From: Taudactylus pleione
Taxonomy: Eukaryota > Chordata > Amphibia > Anura > Myobatrachidae
Length of the DNA stretch: 64,000 nt
Direction: 5' to 3'
Assembly (NCBI GenBank): GCA_031769625.1
Contig: JAUIMM010000204.1
Coordinates: 812,001 to 876,000 of the forward strand
Part shown: positions 1 to 11,913 of the stretch, piece after piece
How positions within the stretch are numbered: position 1 is the first letter of the stretch
How the letters are laid out: every line of letters starts with the position of its first letter
Translations under genes and position numbers: made by a program
The notes under the pieces: generated by a model
What the model was told of the DNA's origin: nothing
Databases searched by the model: none
What the model saw: only the letters and a program-made list of their open reading frames with translations

Positions 1-440
1 ACACTGTACTCTAATGCCGATAACCTGTAGTGCTTGTGTGACCTCTGACCCACAGCTGAAAGAGTTAATGCAGCTTTTGTCCTGTATGACTACAGCTAGA
101 GGGGCACTATCCCCCCCAGGCTGCCTGACACTCTTTCCCTGTTGCACTACTGTACCACAATGAATAAGCAGTGCAATGATGAAAGGGCATCAGTCTGAAC
201 CTGACTGCAAACTTATGTCCAGGAGAAATGAGCAACTCGCTGTTTTGGGTTCCTGTATGAACCCAACAGCTATTATACTCGGACACCTGTCTCCAAGTTG
301 CGAGAACTACCCTGTAGCCCTATGCCTCAGATACAAGTCCTGTACAGCCGTCTACATTTCACAATGCATCTAGTTGTATTTTGTTTTATAGTTACACATT
401 TTAAATAAACAAGCTTCATTATGTAAACATGACCCAGTGT
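1..440 (+). other. Possible terminal exon and poly(A) site of a gene entering from the left
   Basis: One plus-strand frame is open from position 2 to a TAG at 371-373, broken only by a TGA at 161-163. The translation is Cys-rich (about 14 Cys in 120 codons) and matches no family I recognise. An AATAAA lies at 404-409, about 30 bases after the last stop, followed by a GT-rich stretch, as in a poly(A) site. The segment is visibly richer in G+C than the AT-rich DNA that follows. A cag acceptor-like site ends near 54. It could be a 3' exon plus UTR, a pseudogene end, or chance. Confidence 0.25.
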
Positions 441-720
441 TGTTATTGTCTAAACTCAACTACAATAGGGAGAATAATAAATAATATAATAAATGTTACT
501 AATAGTAGCTGTAATTGTATCTGATGCATGAGAAATGTAGTTATATAATTTATTCTTTATATGTACCAAGGTGTGTGGACATGAATGTATAATCTGCACT
601 GCCACATTCCTAAAAGCACCCACACAGATACAGTCGTATTATTTGCAGTCTTTAACGTCTTCTAAACAAGTAGCCAAAAATCTATACAAATGCAGTGTGT
701 AATTGTATGTATGTGTGTGT

Positions 721-721
721 A

Positions 722-753
<32 letters not shown>

Positions 754-836
754 TTTTCTATAGCTCCGACCCCAGTTCATGAACCTACTTTTCCATAAAG
801 ATAGATATGGATAGATAGATAGACACACACACACAA
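721..836. repeat. (TA)n and GATA/CA microsatellites
   Basis: An uninterrupted TA run covers about 721-749. A short GATA run followed by a CA run lies at about 800-836. Both are simple repeats with no coding content. Confidence 0.9.
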
Positions 837-984
837 TGTGTCCCAAGTGCCATTTTATGGTGAGAAAGGAAATCCAGATCGGTGATTGTTAGCTTTGCAG
901 CTCTGGTACAACGATTTGTTTTTTACTTCTAGTTACCGAATTCACAGTAAAATGGCTGCAGCTCCATCACGTAGGTAAAGCAGC

Positions 985-1232
985 GCTGCTTCCTCTGCCT
1001 CCTCCACACACTGCCTCGGCCTGTGCATGCACCCCTGCCTCCTTCACACATTGCCTGGCCTTGAGCATACTCCCCATTTCCTCCACATACTGCCTGAGCA
1101 TGCTCCCCCTGCCTCCTCCATACGCTGCCTGGGCCTGAGCATGCTCCCCCTGCCTCCTCCACATACTGCCTGCACATGCTCCCCTTGTCTCCTCTACACA
1201 CTGCCCAAACCTGAGCATGCATCCCTCGTTCT
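985..1232. repeat. Minisatellite of about six 33-41 bp units
   Basis: Degenerate units each contain GCATGCTCCCCCTGCCTCC followed by an ACAYACTGCCTG-like stretch. Unit starts are marked by GCATG/GCATA near 1025, 1066, 1098, 1139 and 1216. The overlapping short open frames on both strands here are by-products of the repeat and not genes. Confidence 0.75.
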
Positions 1233-1297
1233 TCATATACAGAGTAGTAGTAATATTATTACTATAACCAGTCTGGCACTATTCTGGCACCAGATCT

Positions 1298-1700
1298 GTG
1301 CGTAGTCCGAAATCTTACATGCCAGAAATTGTCTCTAAAAGTGTCAGGAGGGCTGTGAGAGCCAATGTTTATTTTCCCCCTGACCTTGCATGGCTGGTCA
1401 GTGAGAGACCTGACAGCTGGTCCTTTGAAGATTGCAGAGGTTGTGACCCGCAGGCCCTTTCTCCACTCTGTACCCAGAGCTGCTGTGCTGAGTCAATCAG
1501 GTTGAAGGTGAGGGGGCAGGGAGGAGGAGGAGGGGGAGAGAGAGGAAGAGTAGCTAGAGGGGGAGGGGTTGCACTCAATGACTTGCTCTTTCTTTGGTTT
1601 ACAATCTGTGAATGAATCGAAGAATGACATGGAGATCCAAGGAGGAACTAGTACTTCCACTAGCAAGACAGCTGCAGGACACCGGGCAGTGCAACATCAT
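1298..1700. other. Unassigned GC- and purine-rich patch
   Basis: A 105-codon plus-strand frame (1298-1615) crosses a GGA/GGGA-rich tract at 1508-1570. The frame becomes low-complexity Gly/Arg there and shows no recognisable domain. A donor-like AAG/GTGAGG sits near 1505. The higher G+C than its surroundings could mark an exon or promoter, but nothing here identifies a gene. Confidence 0.2.
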
Positions 1701-2513
1701 TGCTGACATGTCACCAGCTGCTCCACTCTTCTAACACAAGTGTAAGAGCAGCAACATAGCACAACTGGGTAGGACAAAGCAGAGAAGCCCATTCCAGGTC
1801 CTTATAGCAAACGTACACAATGCTTCTCATTTACTGCACATCACACAATTAACCCTAAGGGTGCCAAGCCTATCCTCCATCTGCTGTTTAGCACATCACA
1901 ATGTAAGATAAGCATTTATCTTGGGGTGTATGCGTCTCTTATTTTCAGTGCTCTAATAATACACACCCTCATTTGTTTTTGTTAACTGGCTCAATGGCAA
2001 TCATCTTTTCAAACACAAAAATATTGCTGTAAAATATGATACATATCAACACAAAAAATGGGAACTCTAAAGATTGCTACTTCTTAACAAGGTATGAAAC
2101 AATGGCTGGTCAGCCTTCAGATGTGCGTATGGTAAAGTAATATATGGAGCAAGTTCTTCTGAAGTTATACACTTTATTCAGCATGTATTACAAGAGCAGG
2201 TTATGTATATCTCCAATGTCGTATCTTTTCTGTTCCGGTAAACTATCTCCAGTCATTGTCACAGACTCCTGCATTGTAGTTTAGTTAATGCTTTTGGCTA
2301 TTACAGAGACTTCCAGGGTGTATGAGCCACAGATTTATTAGTGTGCAGATGTGATAGGTATAGTTATAGGAAGGGCGCATTGAATATATATATGATTATG
2401 TATGTATATATTCTACATTTATTTTCTGGTTTGTGTGTTTATTATTATAATCTGAAAAACAATCCAGAAAATAAATGTAGATAATAACCTGAACTGGGGA
2501 CGATGCACTAAGC
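1701..2513. other. AT-rich DNA, nothing recognised
   Basis: AT-rich sequence without a long open frame or a repeat I can name. A short inverted pair of AAATAAATGTAGA-like words lies near 2415-2480. Confidence 0.5.
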
Positions 2514-2678
2514 TAGTGGTACTCATACTCGGCCCTCAGGACCTCAATCAGTTCCCATGTTGCAGGTCATTTAGCAGGGGCACAGGTGCATGACAAACTG
2601 TCACATTTTAAAGATTCACAGGTGACCTGGAAAACATGAACTGTCCCGGGTCACGAGGACCGAGTTTGAGAACCCCTG
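2514..2678. mobile_element. hAT-like MITE, 165 bp
   Basis: The left end TAGTGGTACTCATACTCGG is an imperfect inverted copy of the right end, whose reverse complement is CAGGGGTTCTCAAACTCGG. It is flanked by 8-bp near-duplicates CACTAAGC (2506-2513) and CAATGAGC (2679-2686), 6 of 8 matching. CAG-type ends with an 8-bp target duplication fit the hAT superfamily. There is no coding capacity. A relative lies at 13.85 kb. Confidence 0.65.
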
Positions 2679-3825
2679 CAATGAGCTAACACGCTGTAGT
2701 AGAGGTATGAGCCCACAATCACACTGGGCTCAGTATAATATGCTCTTATGTTTTGCAAGTATATGTAATTATATTCGTAATGTTCGTGTCTTCGTCGAGG
2801 TAAGCTGTCTCCTTTTCCGTATTATATACAGTACATATAGGCCATGTTTACAGCCCATACTACCGTCCAGAATTTGTGGAAACAAGGCCGTGATTGTTAT
2901 ATACTGATATTAAAGCTGTTCTGACCACAATTGTACTGGATGAGCCTATTTACATCATAAATCCTCCGCGTATTATAGTCTCTCCCCAAGTTAGGGTACA
3001 TTTCTATATAGGCCCACACTACTATCACACATGGGCACTGTGTTTCTATCTCCCATGATTACATCCATGTGTCTCAGGCTGAGAGACACGTATTCTAGTT
3101 CTAGGTGTGACAAGGGCCTGTCCCACCCACCCTTCATTAGGCACTTAAGTGATTTCTTAATGGCAATATAAATGCAGAAGCACCCGCACCTAGAGGCAGG
3201 AATGCGGGAGGGGATATCCTCCAGCCCCCTCCCCTAATGCACACAGCGTGTGCTGGCACATAGCACGGGGGTGGGGGGCTGCCTCAGGCAGACAGAGACG
3301 CATTGCAGAGGACGTGAAATGGTTAACACTGTCAGGAGATAAGTTATCTCACCGTTTAGTAGTTACACGTTAACTCTACATAGTATATATGCTGGGTGAG
3401 AAGTGAGTAATCTTGTACTCTACTACTATTACATAATTACAAATCGGTATTTATAATCTGGGAACTGAGTCGTCACTTGTTACACTGCATTTGCTTTGAG
3501 GAATTATTTTATTAAAGGAATTACCACCCCTTAAAGCTAAATCCCCATCCCCTTTATCAAATGCATATTTAATAGAAACAATATGCATACAAGTTACCAT
3601 TCTGTGAAATAATATTTTAATTGCAACATAGTAATGAAAGCTACCACATAATATAATGTAAATGTTGATGTTTAATTTTTTCCATATGTAATATTGTGAA
3701 AGTCAAGCTGTGATGGATAAGATATAGCTCCCCCCTTGGTGATTTGATGATAAGCATTTAAGGAAATCAACTTTTGTCATAATACAAGTTAGTGTATATG
3801 TATATATGTACATATAATATATAAT
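2679..3825. other. Unassigned, mostly AT-rich DNA
   Basis: Contains a short G+C-richer stretch around 3180-3310 with a poly-G tract. No gene, no long frame and no recognised repeat. Confidence 0.45.
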
Positions 3826-4130
3826 TACTACTTATTTATATAGCGCACACACATATTCCGCAGTGCTTTATAGAGAATATTTGTCCATTCACATCAGTCC
3901 CTGCCCCAGTGGAGCTTACAATCTATGTTCCCTACCACATGTATACACACAAGGTTTAATTTTTTGTCCGGAGCCAATTAACCTACCAGTTTATTTTTGG
4001 AGTGTGGGAGGAAAGCGTAGCACCCAAAAGAAACCCACACAAGTACAGGAAGAATATACAAACTCCACACAGTTAGGGCAATTTAATTCACAACCCTAGT
4101 GCTGTGATGCAGTAATGCTAACATACATAT
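3826..4130 (-). mobile_element. LINE-2-type 3' tail fragment
   Basis: Carries the words TTATTTATATAGCGC, TTCCGCAGTGCTTTA and GTGGAGCTTACAATCT, then a GTGTGGGAGGAAA ... AAACTCCACACAG block, then a GTGCTGTGATGCAGTAATGC block. The first words are shared with the 3' end of the L2-like LINE at 24.4 kb in the same orientation, so I read this as a 5'-truncated tail or a SINE using that tail. No coding part remains. Confidence 0.6.
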
Positions 4131-4719
4131 ATTACACACACTGATAACCTCTAAAATACTACATGACAGGAGTCCTATTAAGTTACTGCAGCGATGGTTC
4201 ATAAAAAGCTACGAAGGTTACACTGGTAGGAGAAAACCAGGGTTCAAGACAATGGTGCATGCAGCGTTCTCTGTGACTGCGCATGTGTATTGCTAGTGTG
4301 CACTTCTCTGCTGTTCTGGCAAAGTTGCATTCAGTGTTTTACCTCTGATACAGTCAGCAGCATCAATTGCAAAGAAGTCCATCTAATGAGACTCTTTGTA
4401 TAGTAATCCATGAACCTTGTAGTAAATGTCTTAGCTCCTTAGAAACAGTGCACACATGGAAAACTACATAAACTATTTCAGCTTTGGAGTATGGAATTAC
4501 CATAAAGATAAATTAGAATTTATTTATTTTTTTTAAATGTCATTTCTGGTAATTACATTATTTTATTTTTTTTGCATAGCGCAGACAAAATTTGAACTGA
4601 TCCTGATCTGTTTAGAAATGCATGAACTTTTTAATATATTTATTTAAACTTGACATTACTATTCCATAATAAATATACTACTTATTTAACAAGTACTGCC
4701 TATTATTGTAGAATGCCAA
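4131..4719. other. AT-rich DNA, nothing recognised
   Basis: No open frame of note and no repeat recognised by eye. Confidence 0.5.
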
Positions 4720-5064
4720 TTAAAGGCGCACATCCACTACCCGACTAAATAGAGCGATTGAACGATAACGATGCCATTACCGTTCAATTGCTCATTAATC
4801 GGGCACAAAACGGGCATGCAAATATCTGAAATGACCAGCGATGTGCACTCCCGCTGGTCGATTCCGACATCAATCATCGCCTGAACATGCCGGTTAATCT
4901 GCCGATAATGACAGATTGCCCATGTTCGGGTATGATGGAGGGTGCCTACACTGAACGACTGATCTTTCAGTGTAGGCACTGCAGGGAATTAGGAATGACG
5001 GTACGATTACAATGTCGTAATTTTTCTGTCTTTCCCAAGTCGGCATGTGAATGTGCGCCTTTAG
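4720..5064. mobile_element. MITE with AAGGCGCACAT ends
   Basis: Left TTAAAGGCGCACATC and right ATGTGCGCCTTTAG are inverted. Internal inverted words occur (CATGCCGG / CATGTTCGGG; TGCCTACACTGAACG / TTCAGTGTAGGCA). A second copy at 51.46-52.20 kb shares most of its length. The target looks like TTAA or TTA, fitting a TTAA-site or Harbinger-like MITE. It is non-coding; short frames across it are chance. Confidence 0.7.
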
Positions 5065-5211
5065 AGTGGAAGAACCTTAGCTGCTCATCAGCCACATTTA
5101 TTTTTTTTTGTAACAAAAACAATTTGATTCCAACATTTTGCACTGCAAAAATATAATTTTCCCATCCCAGTTTTGTCAGATGTATATGCTGCCAATATCT
5201 TTATTACAAGA

Positions 5212-5406
5212 TTAAGGGGTATATTTACTAAGCAGTCTTTTTTTTTTTTCTTCAGCTTTTGCCTGTCAGATTTAAAAGGGCAATACTATTTATTGCCAAT
5301 CAAGACTGATTTTGCATTTGGTATTATTGCCCTTTTAAATATTGCAGGCAAAACTGATAAAAATCAGGAGTTTTGAAAATCCACCACATAGAAAATATAC
5401 CCTTAA
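5212..5406. mobile_element. TTAA-site MITE, GGGGTATATTTACTAA family
   Basis: Bounded by TTAA at 5212-5215 and 5403-5406. The left end is GGGGTATATTTACTAAGCAG and the right end AAAATATACCC. The interior folds back through AAAAGGGCAATA / TATTGCCCTTTTA. TTAA duplication fits piggyBac- or Kolobok-type transposition. Relatives lie at 16.6, 34.6 and 39.6 kb. Confidence 0.75.
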
Positions 5407-6179
5407 AATGTAAAAAAAAGCTATCCCCAATAATCCAGGTTAAAACTGAATAGCAGTGTCCACAGTACTGTAGCAGGATGCACCTCAGTTTGAATGATCT
5501 TGTTTTACCCAGTCTAAGGCTTAATGGTACATATTCAAAAGAATATTTTAATCCACCCTTGGGGCGTTACCCTGTGCTGAGTTCAGTAGCAATTGAATGC
5601 AGCATCAGCACTTGCCAAAGCAGCCATTGATTAATCATTATGGCAAACACTTTGTCTATAAAAGATAGTATTTATTTTGTTAAGCACCAAAAAGGTAATG
5701 GCCAATACACAGAGAGAGAAACAACTTTTATTTTAATGGAAAGGAAAAAGTAGCATCAAGATGCAATATTGTCATATGTGCAGTAAAGATGAATATACTG
5801 AAAAATATCTTGCTAAAGTGAAGTGTAGCAATGATAGAATAATTTATTACAATAAATATGGCAATGTCACCAGAACTTACAGAATCTAAAGTTAAATAAC
5901 TGTTCATCAGACAAACAAATAATTAGAAACCTATATTTCTTGGGTGAGAGCAACAACAATATTCTGGAGACTGTTTAAGTCAAAAGTATTAAAGTCAATC
6001 TACTTATGCCAAGCTAGTTTGTAAGCATTATATTACAATGCATGCAATAAACGTATTTAAAGTGCCTATGTATCTTTATTTTTTCATAAAATTATGTAGA
6101 AACTGCTGTCTCTTCATAATTTTATGAATTGTAGCTATGTACTAATAGTACAATGCGCAAGATTTCACAGAAATCTCTG
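5407..6179. other. AT-rich DNA, nothing recognised
   Basis: No gene or named repeat seen. Confidence 0.5.
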
Positions 6180-6370
6180 GCTGATCGCAGTCCACATTAT
6201 TATCACTGGGGACTACGATCTCAGCCCTATGTACCAAACTCCAAAAAACAAAGCTTTTTGGAGTTTGCCCGCAGTAGTTTACACCATCTTTGTATGATGT
6301 AAACTGCTTTAAGCCTATGGGGGCTTACAAACAGGAGAGAGATCTTCTGATCTCTCTCCCACAGCCTCCG
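6180..6370. repeat. Cluster of short hairpins
   Basis: Consecutive inverted repeats: CTCCAAAAA / TTTTTGGAG (about 6239-6267), GCAGTAGTTTACA / TGTAAACTGC (6271-6309) and GGAGAGAGATC / GATCTCTCTCC (6333-6360). The layout resembles the hairpin-rich element at 20.8 kb, so this may be a decayed member of a similar MITE family. Confidence 0.5.
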
Positions 6371-8120
6371 GCCGGTGGCAAAAGCTGACACTGTTCACAT
6401 TCATTTGATGATCCAATTTTGTGGTGGAAAATATCTATCCTTTAAGTGATCGGATGGAAGTGTGTGCATTGTAATGTCATTCAAATCCCATAAATGTCCT
6501 ACAGTGTGCATTCACTACAAATGTGTAAACTTACAATTGGGTTGCAATGTGTGCCTCAGTGGCATCCTGATGTAAAAGTATGTAATATAACCAAGTGTTA
6601 ACTGTGTGACCAGCTTTTGAGAGAGACTGGTATGTAATTACAAAAATCTAGTACATCTTTCTCTCAAATAATTTGTTAGTTTGCATATGTGTTATATAGG
6701 GCTAGTATTATATGTTTTGTGGTCCTTTAAATCAGATCAATGATTGGTATTTTTTTATTTTGTTTGTTTGCCTTTATAAGTGAAGCTTCTACATTATCAT
6801 GAGAACCCTGTTACAGGGATGCACATTTCTGTTTCTGTTGGTCATAAAAATAAGTTTACCATAGTGGCCACTTTTTATATTTTAAAATCAAATTATGCAG
6901 AAAATATTTCATAATAAACTTAAAGTATTATTTTTCACAATATCAACTAATTGTTCTTATGACTGCTACATTATAGATCTCTATGGGTTAATTGAATGAA
7001 AATACACGTTATAACTGAAATACATAATTCATTTGTAGGTATATTCCAATATAAAGTAAAAAATGTCTTGTAAATCCTTTTGTAAATTTTATATTTTATC
7101 TAGATCAGTGTATTAGTTTTATGCACACGTATCTTGATCTGCTAGCAGACTGGCTTTACATAAAAGATAATTATTTGAGGTGATCCTCATTCCAAGGGAA
7201 TATACCTGAATGTTGAGTATATACAGACCAATCATACAAATGCAACTTTGGCAAATTTCATGTATCTTTTCACTGACCTATAAATTTCCTTTTCAATGTT
7301 TTAAAGAAGAACTTCACACAGCACTCACATTTTCAAAATTCATTTATTTATTATAAAAAGGAAGATTTTGTTTCTCATGGAAGTGTTATTCCTCTCCACC
7401 CACTGCTCCACTTACTCCAAGCCCCTCACCCGTATACACATATAAATTACAAATGATCATTTATTTATATTATAGAAATTATGTGAAATAAAAATCACTC
7501 TTACAAGTGTATGTTATTTAGCAACGTTCAAATAAGTAAAAATACTTTTTAAATTTGCTTATTAAAAAAAGTTATACAAAATATTATATATAATTGCTAA
7601 GTGCATAAATTGAATAGAAAAAAGGCCAGATGTTTTTTTTTTTATTATCTTGTATACATTTACTATGTCTATTTGTAAAAATATTGAACCAGCATCAATG
7701 ACCAATGAGTCTTTGGGTATTAGAATTTCAATCTGGGGTGCACATGATAAAAAAAATATTTAAAATGGATGCAGTACCAACAACCAGCAAGCACTTTTTG
7801 CTCTTGTCCTACGCTAATAGTTAAAACAAATAAAGATTTAAAACCCAAGAAATGAGACCCAGTGAGCTAACATAAATCACCTTCCAACAAGGTTTGTGTC
7901 CTTACCAAATGAACAGCAACATCTGCATATAGCAGATTCAATCAAGCCTCACTGAGGTTGGAATCATCTCATTTAGTTTGGGGCTCTCACTGACATCTGA
8001 ATATTGTATTTGTAAATTAGTAGTAACCGGGGGTGGAAACATTTGCCAGAGGGCATAGTGATATTGCTCCACCTGTAAGCCCATAGTCTGCTCTCAAAAT
8101 AACAAAGTAGTGATTTCTTC
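6371..8120. other. AT-rich DNA, nothing recognised
   Basis: Long AT-rich stretch without a notable frame. Short homopolymer A and T runs only. Confidence 0.5.
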
Positions 8121-8126
8121 TACGTA

Positions 8127-8245
8127 TGTGCATTAAAGCCCCAGATATGGCTTCTCTGTGCATTCACCAGATCTGTAAATGCTCAGAATAATTCTTTACT
8201 CAACATTCCAGGTCCCTTTCACCTCCAGATCCCATATAATAACTG
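8127..8245. repeat. Copy 1 of a local direct duplication
   Basis: About 120 bp starting ATGTGCATTAAAGCCCCAG and running to the CCAGGTCCC and CACCTCCA words recurs at 8638-8762 with roughly 80-85% identity by eye. The second copy has an extra TGTTCTTCTCACCATG-like insertion. Function unknown. Confidence 0.65.
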
Positions 8246-8439
8246 CAGAACAAGAACTAAATCTGGGTGCAAAAAACACAATTGTCTGTACTGCAGCTGT
8301 TATAGGGAATGCCAACCCTGAAATACTATAGTAAAATGATGTCTATGATAGCACTAGAACCAGGCAAGAGTTAATTAAATATAATCATGTACTGTATAAT
8401 GGTCAGCTTGAATATAAGAAATCAATAATATATCAGCAG

Positions 8440-8632
8440 ATCGCATGTACACTCCAGCAGATGAAAAAAAAATATCTACATGATATATCTTCATCTTCTG
8501 TGCTGCACAGCAGATTGGACATGTCTGTGAACGACGTCATTCAGACATATCCACTGTACACACCAGCAGATGCACTATAGATATATCGTCCGTTCCATTT
8601 AACGGGTGATATATCTCTGTGTGTACCCTACT
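8440..8632. mobile_element. Decayed MITE, GTGTGTACCC end
   Basis: Internal repeated word CCAGCAGATG (8454, 8562), inverted ATATATC/GATATAT words, and a right end TCTGTGTGTACCCTAC like the ends of common frog MITEs. The left end is unclear. Confidence 0.35.
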
Positions 8633-8637
8633 TAGTA

Positions 8638-8762
8638 TGTGCATTAAGCCCCAGCTATGGCTTCCCTGTGCATGCACCAGATCTATACATGCTCAGAATA
8701 GTTCCCTACTCTGTTCTTCTCACCATGCCAGGTCCCATCCACCTCCAAACCCCATTGTAGCT
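8638..8762. repeat. Copy 2 of a local direct duplication
   Basis: Starts ATGTGCATTAAGCCCCAG; partner of 8127-8245. The decayed MITE lies between the two copies. Confidence 0.65.
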
Positions 8763-8832
8763 GTGTCCTCTGCAGAGGTAACCAGTCCACCACCCATAAA
8801 GCATAATGTCCTATAGATTTGTAGCATTGATT

Positions 8833-10284
8833 TACAGTAGCTTGTAAAAGTATCAACCCCATAAAGAGTTAACAGATTACAAATTACACTTACACAGATT
8901 GTTCAGACAGTATTTTGTATTGTAAACCAGTAGGCTCTAAAAAGTAAAATTTCAAACTCATAATTCATTATTTGCAGGGTTTTTTTTTTTTTTTAAATAA
9001 AAACTGAAAAATGCTTGCATATTCAACCCGTGAAGACTAGTACTCGGTAGTACCACCATTTCCTGCAATAACAGCTTTAAGTCTGTTGGGGTAAGTTTCT
9101 ACCAGGTTTGCACACTGTTTGAGAGTGATGTTTGCTTCCTTGTAGATTTGCTGCATTTTGACCAGGTTGACTGGATAACGTTGGGGACTGCAGTTTTCAA
9201 ATAGTGCCACAGAATTTCATTTGGATTGAAATCTGGATTTTGATTTGGCCATTGTCGTACATTCAACATCAGTTGTTCAACATCAGTGTTTCTTTGGTTT
9301 TGTGCTTAGGATCATTGTCCTGCTCAAAGGTGAATTTTCTCCCAAGCTTTAGTTTTCTAGCACACTGAAGCAGTTGATTTGCTGTATCTCCCTGTATTTT
9401 GCATTAACAAAATGTCAAGTTCCCACTGAGGAAAAGCATCCCCATAACATGAAGCTGCCACCCCCATATTTCACTGTTGGGATGGTGTTTGCTGAGGTAT
9501 TGGCTGAGTTAGGTTTGTGCCACACATAGCATTTTAAATTGGGTCCAAAAAGCTAAATTGTTGTAATATCTGACCACAAAACTTTGCTTTGATGTGGTTT
9601 TCTTCAGTAATCGCTTCTTTCTTGCCACACTCCCATACAAACCAGTTCTATGCTGAGCTCTTGGTTGAATGGTGCACCCTCACTGCAGTCTCAGCCATTG
9701 TACTCTGTAGATCCTTCAAAGTGACAGTTGACCTCTCTGTGGTTTCAGCTCTGATGCTGAGTTTTGTGTGACGGACTTGTTTAGGCAGTACCTGGGTGTT
9801 ATGATGCAACTTCTATTTCCTCATAATTATCCAGCAGAGCTGACTACGTTACCAAAGTACTTTTATTATTTTGTAGCATTTTTCTATCTCATGCATATCT
9901 ATAACTTTATCTTAAATTTTTAAACTGCTCTTTGGATTTAATTTTCATAGCTTTTCTCCACATTCACAGTGTGGCCAATGATGACTTTTTAATGAATCAC
10001 AGGTAGAGGCTAATGGAAGATATTGTCCTAACAATTGTAAACTTGGAGCTTCCACAGCATGGAGGTTGAATACTTACACAAGTAACATTTTTCAGTTTTT
10101 ATTATTAAAAAAAATAAAAATCTGCAGACAAATAATGAATTGTGAGTTTGAAAATGTACTTTAAGAGCCTTCTGGTTCTCAATAAAAAAAATACTATCTG
10201 GAACAATCCGTTTAGGTGTAATTTGTAATACAGACAAATCTGTTCACTTTTTTGGGGGGGATTGAATACATTTGCAACACTGTA
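8833..10284 (-). mobile_element. Tc1/mariner element with degenerate transposase
   Basis: Left end TACAGTAGCTTGTAAAAGTA and right end (reverse complement) TACAGTGTTGCAAATGTATT are inverted and bounded by TA, typical of Tc1/mariner. The minus strand keeps recognisable DDE transposase words in broken frames: [14 protein letters not shown] near 9450-9490, FTFEQDNDPKHK near 9300-9350 with the second catalytic Asp of the family, and PDFNPNE near 9215-9240 where the family has NPIEN with the catalytic Glu. The length of 1.45 kb fits a full element. Many stops and frameshifts make it non-autonomous. Confidence 0.8.
9200..9500 (-). pseudogene. Tc1-type DD34E transposase remnant
   Basis: Minus-strand translation gives the Gly-rich [12 protein letters not shown] block, then a QDNDPKH block and a PDFNPNE block in the order expected of Tc1 transposases, which cut and rejoin DNA at TA sites in the nucleus. 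The intervening frame is broken by stops and at least one frameshift, and Asn replaces Ile before the final catalytic Glu. Coordinates cover the recognisable catalytic part only. Confidence 0.75.
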
Positions 10285-10642
10285 TATGGCAAATTAGTAT
10301 TGCTAAATTTTCAGATTAACATAAATATCAAATTATTACTCATAATTTAATCTAACATCTCCTGTAGTCAGGGGTCTAATGATGAGGCAGCTGTCTTAAT
10401 AAGCAGGTTTCATATTAGGTAGCAGCAAAATGAGGGAATTGATCACAAAAATATTAATCCTCTTGCTGTAATTTTAGAAATGAGTGGTTTCCACCTTGTT
10501 AGTAAATCAAATAATGATGAAAAGTTGTAAACACTACACTAATAGAAATGCTCAGGGTGACTTTATGTGAACAATGAGAGGAGAACTAGAAGGGCAGTGC
10601 ATATTATAATTAGCCTGCTGGACTCCTACCACATCTGATAAC
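10285..10642. other. Unassigned AT-rich DNA
   Basis: Nothing recognised between the Tc1 element and the next MITE. Confidence 0.5.
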
Positions 10643-10645
10643 TTA

Positions 10646-11609
10646 GGGCCTGACTCAGAGTTGTACGCTATGCTGATGTTTTTGCAGTTGAGTGATAATG
10701 TGCAATCTGTGCACATGTCTGAGTAGTACAGCCAGGGCCAGTACTAGGGTGTTTGGTACCCCCTGCAAACTATAAAGGGACAGCAAAAGGGGCTTAGTCT
10801 CACAAGAAAGGGGAGTGGTCACACAATAGTACCCCAATTTAAATTACACCCACAGTAGCACAATCACATAGTAGTGTACCTTATTCAAGTTACAACACAC
10901 AGTACTGCCCCTTATACACATAATGCCCACGATAGTTGTGCCCCTTATACAATGCCCATAGCAGTTGTGCCCCTTATGCAATGCCTAAGTAGTAGTGTCC
11001 CTTATACAATGCCCCCAGTAGTAGTGCCCCTAATACATTTCCAACAGTAGTAGTGCCCCTAATACATTTCCAACAGTAGTAGTGCCCCTTAAACATAATG
11101 CCCACAGTAGCAGTGTCCCTTAAACATTTCCAACAGTAATAGTGCCCCTTATGCACTGCCCACAGTAGTAGTGCTGCTTACACATAATGACACACAACAT
11201 TGTACTTACCTGAAGTCCCATTCCTACGCCCGCCACCATTTAACAGCTCCTCATGCTCTGCACTATGGGAGAGACATTCTGACATCTCTCCCTACACACA
11301 CTGCGGGAGTCGGAAGGCAGAGCTAAGGAGCGAACTCCAGCCTCCGGCTGCAGTAAAGGAGCCGCCGGTCGCCCATATCGTGCTCGCTCTGAGCACATGC
11401 ATGAAGGTAAATTACTGTAGTCATTTGCAGCAACTATTTACACGCAGTGTGATTGACAATCAGGGAACATTTATGGGAGGTTATGGGGAGTGGTGGCAAA
11501 CACAGATGTATTGCGACCATTATGGGGGCATGTCACATCCCGCAAGTGGGCATCTCAATACATTCCTCTGCGTAATGGCGGCATTGGCATATAACTCTGA
11601 ATCAGGCCC
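10646..11609. mobile_element. PIF/Harbinger-like MITE, GGGCCTGA ends
   Basis: Left GGGCCTGACTCAGAG and right CTCTGAATCAGGCCC are inverted and flanked by TTA on both sides (10643-10645, 11610-11612). A 3-bp TWA duplication is the hallmark of PIF/Harbinger. At 964 bp it is longer than its relatives because it carries a minisatellite and probably a nested element starting near 10732 (CAGGGCCAGTACTAGGG). The 137-codon frame at 11200-11613 runs into the element end and is not a gene. Confidence 0.75.
10840..11190. repeat. Minisatellite of about ten 30-36 bp units
   Basis: Units contain AGTAGTAGTGCCCCTTA followed by ACATTTCCAAC or ACAATGCCCAC. They lie wholly inside the Harbinger-like element, so the array probably expanded after or with that element. 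Confidence 0.8.
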
Positions 11610-11913
11610 TTAGTGACCTCCGTAACACCAGGGACAAAAAAGTGGTAATATCATGAAACATTCTACTTTACAATCCCAAAATCTAAAAACTCTTCACAAA
11701 TCTGCCCTGGAAATGAGACCTACTTGTAATAAAGATATGTATGCTATATGGGAGCATTGAGGTGGTAATAACTACTGTATTTATTTCATGATATGGAAGA
11801 TTTTATTTATAAAATATATATTAAAGAACAATTTGTATTCAATTTTTCAATAACTTTCTCTAACTCACATTTGACTTACACAAAAATTTGGTAAAATGAA
11901 ATAAAAACACAAA

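Noticed and set aside
929..1305. Overlapping Cys/Gly-rich and His/Pro/Leu-rich frames
   Set aside because: They are translations of the 33-41 bp minisatellite.
11200..11613. 137-codon plus-strand frame
   Set aside because: It lies inside a Harbinger-like MITE and ends in its terminal inverted repeat.
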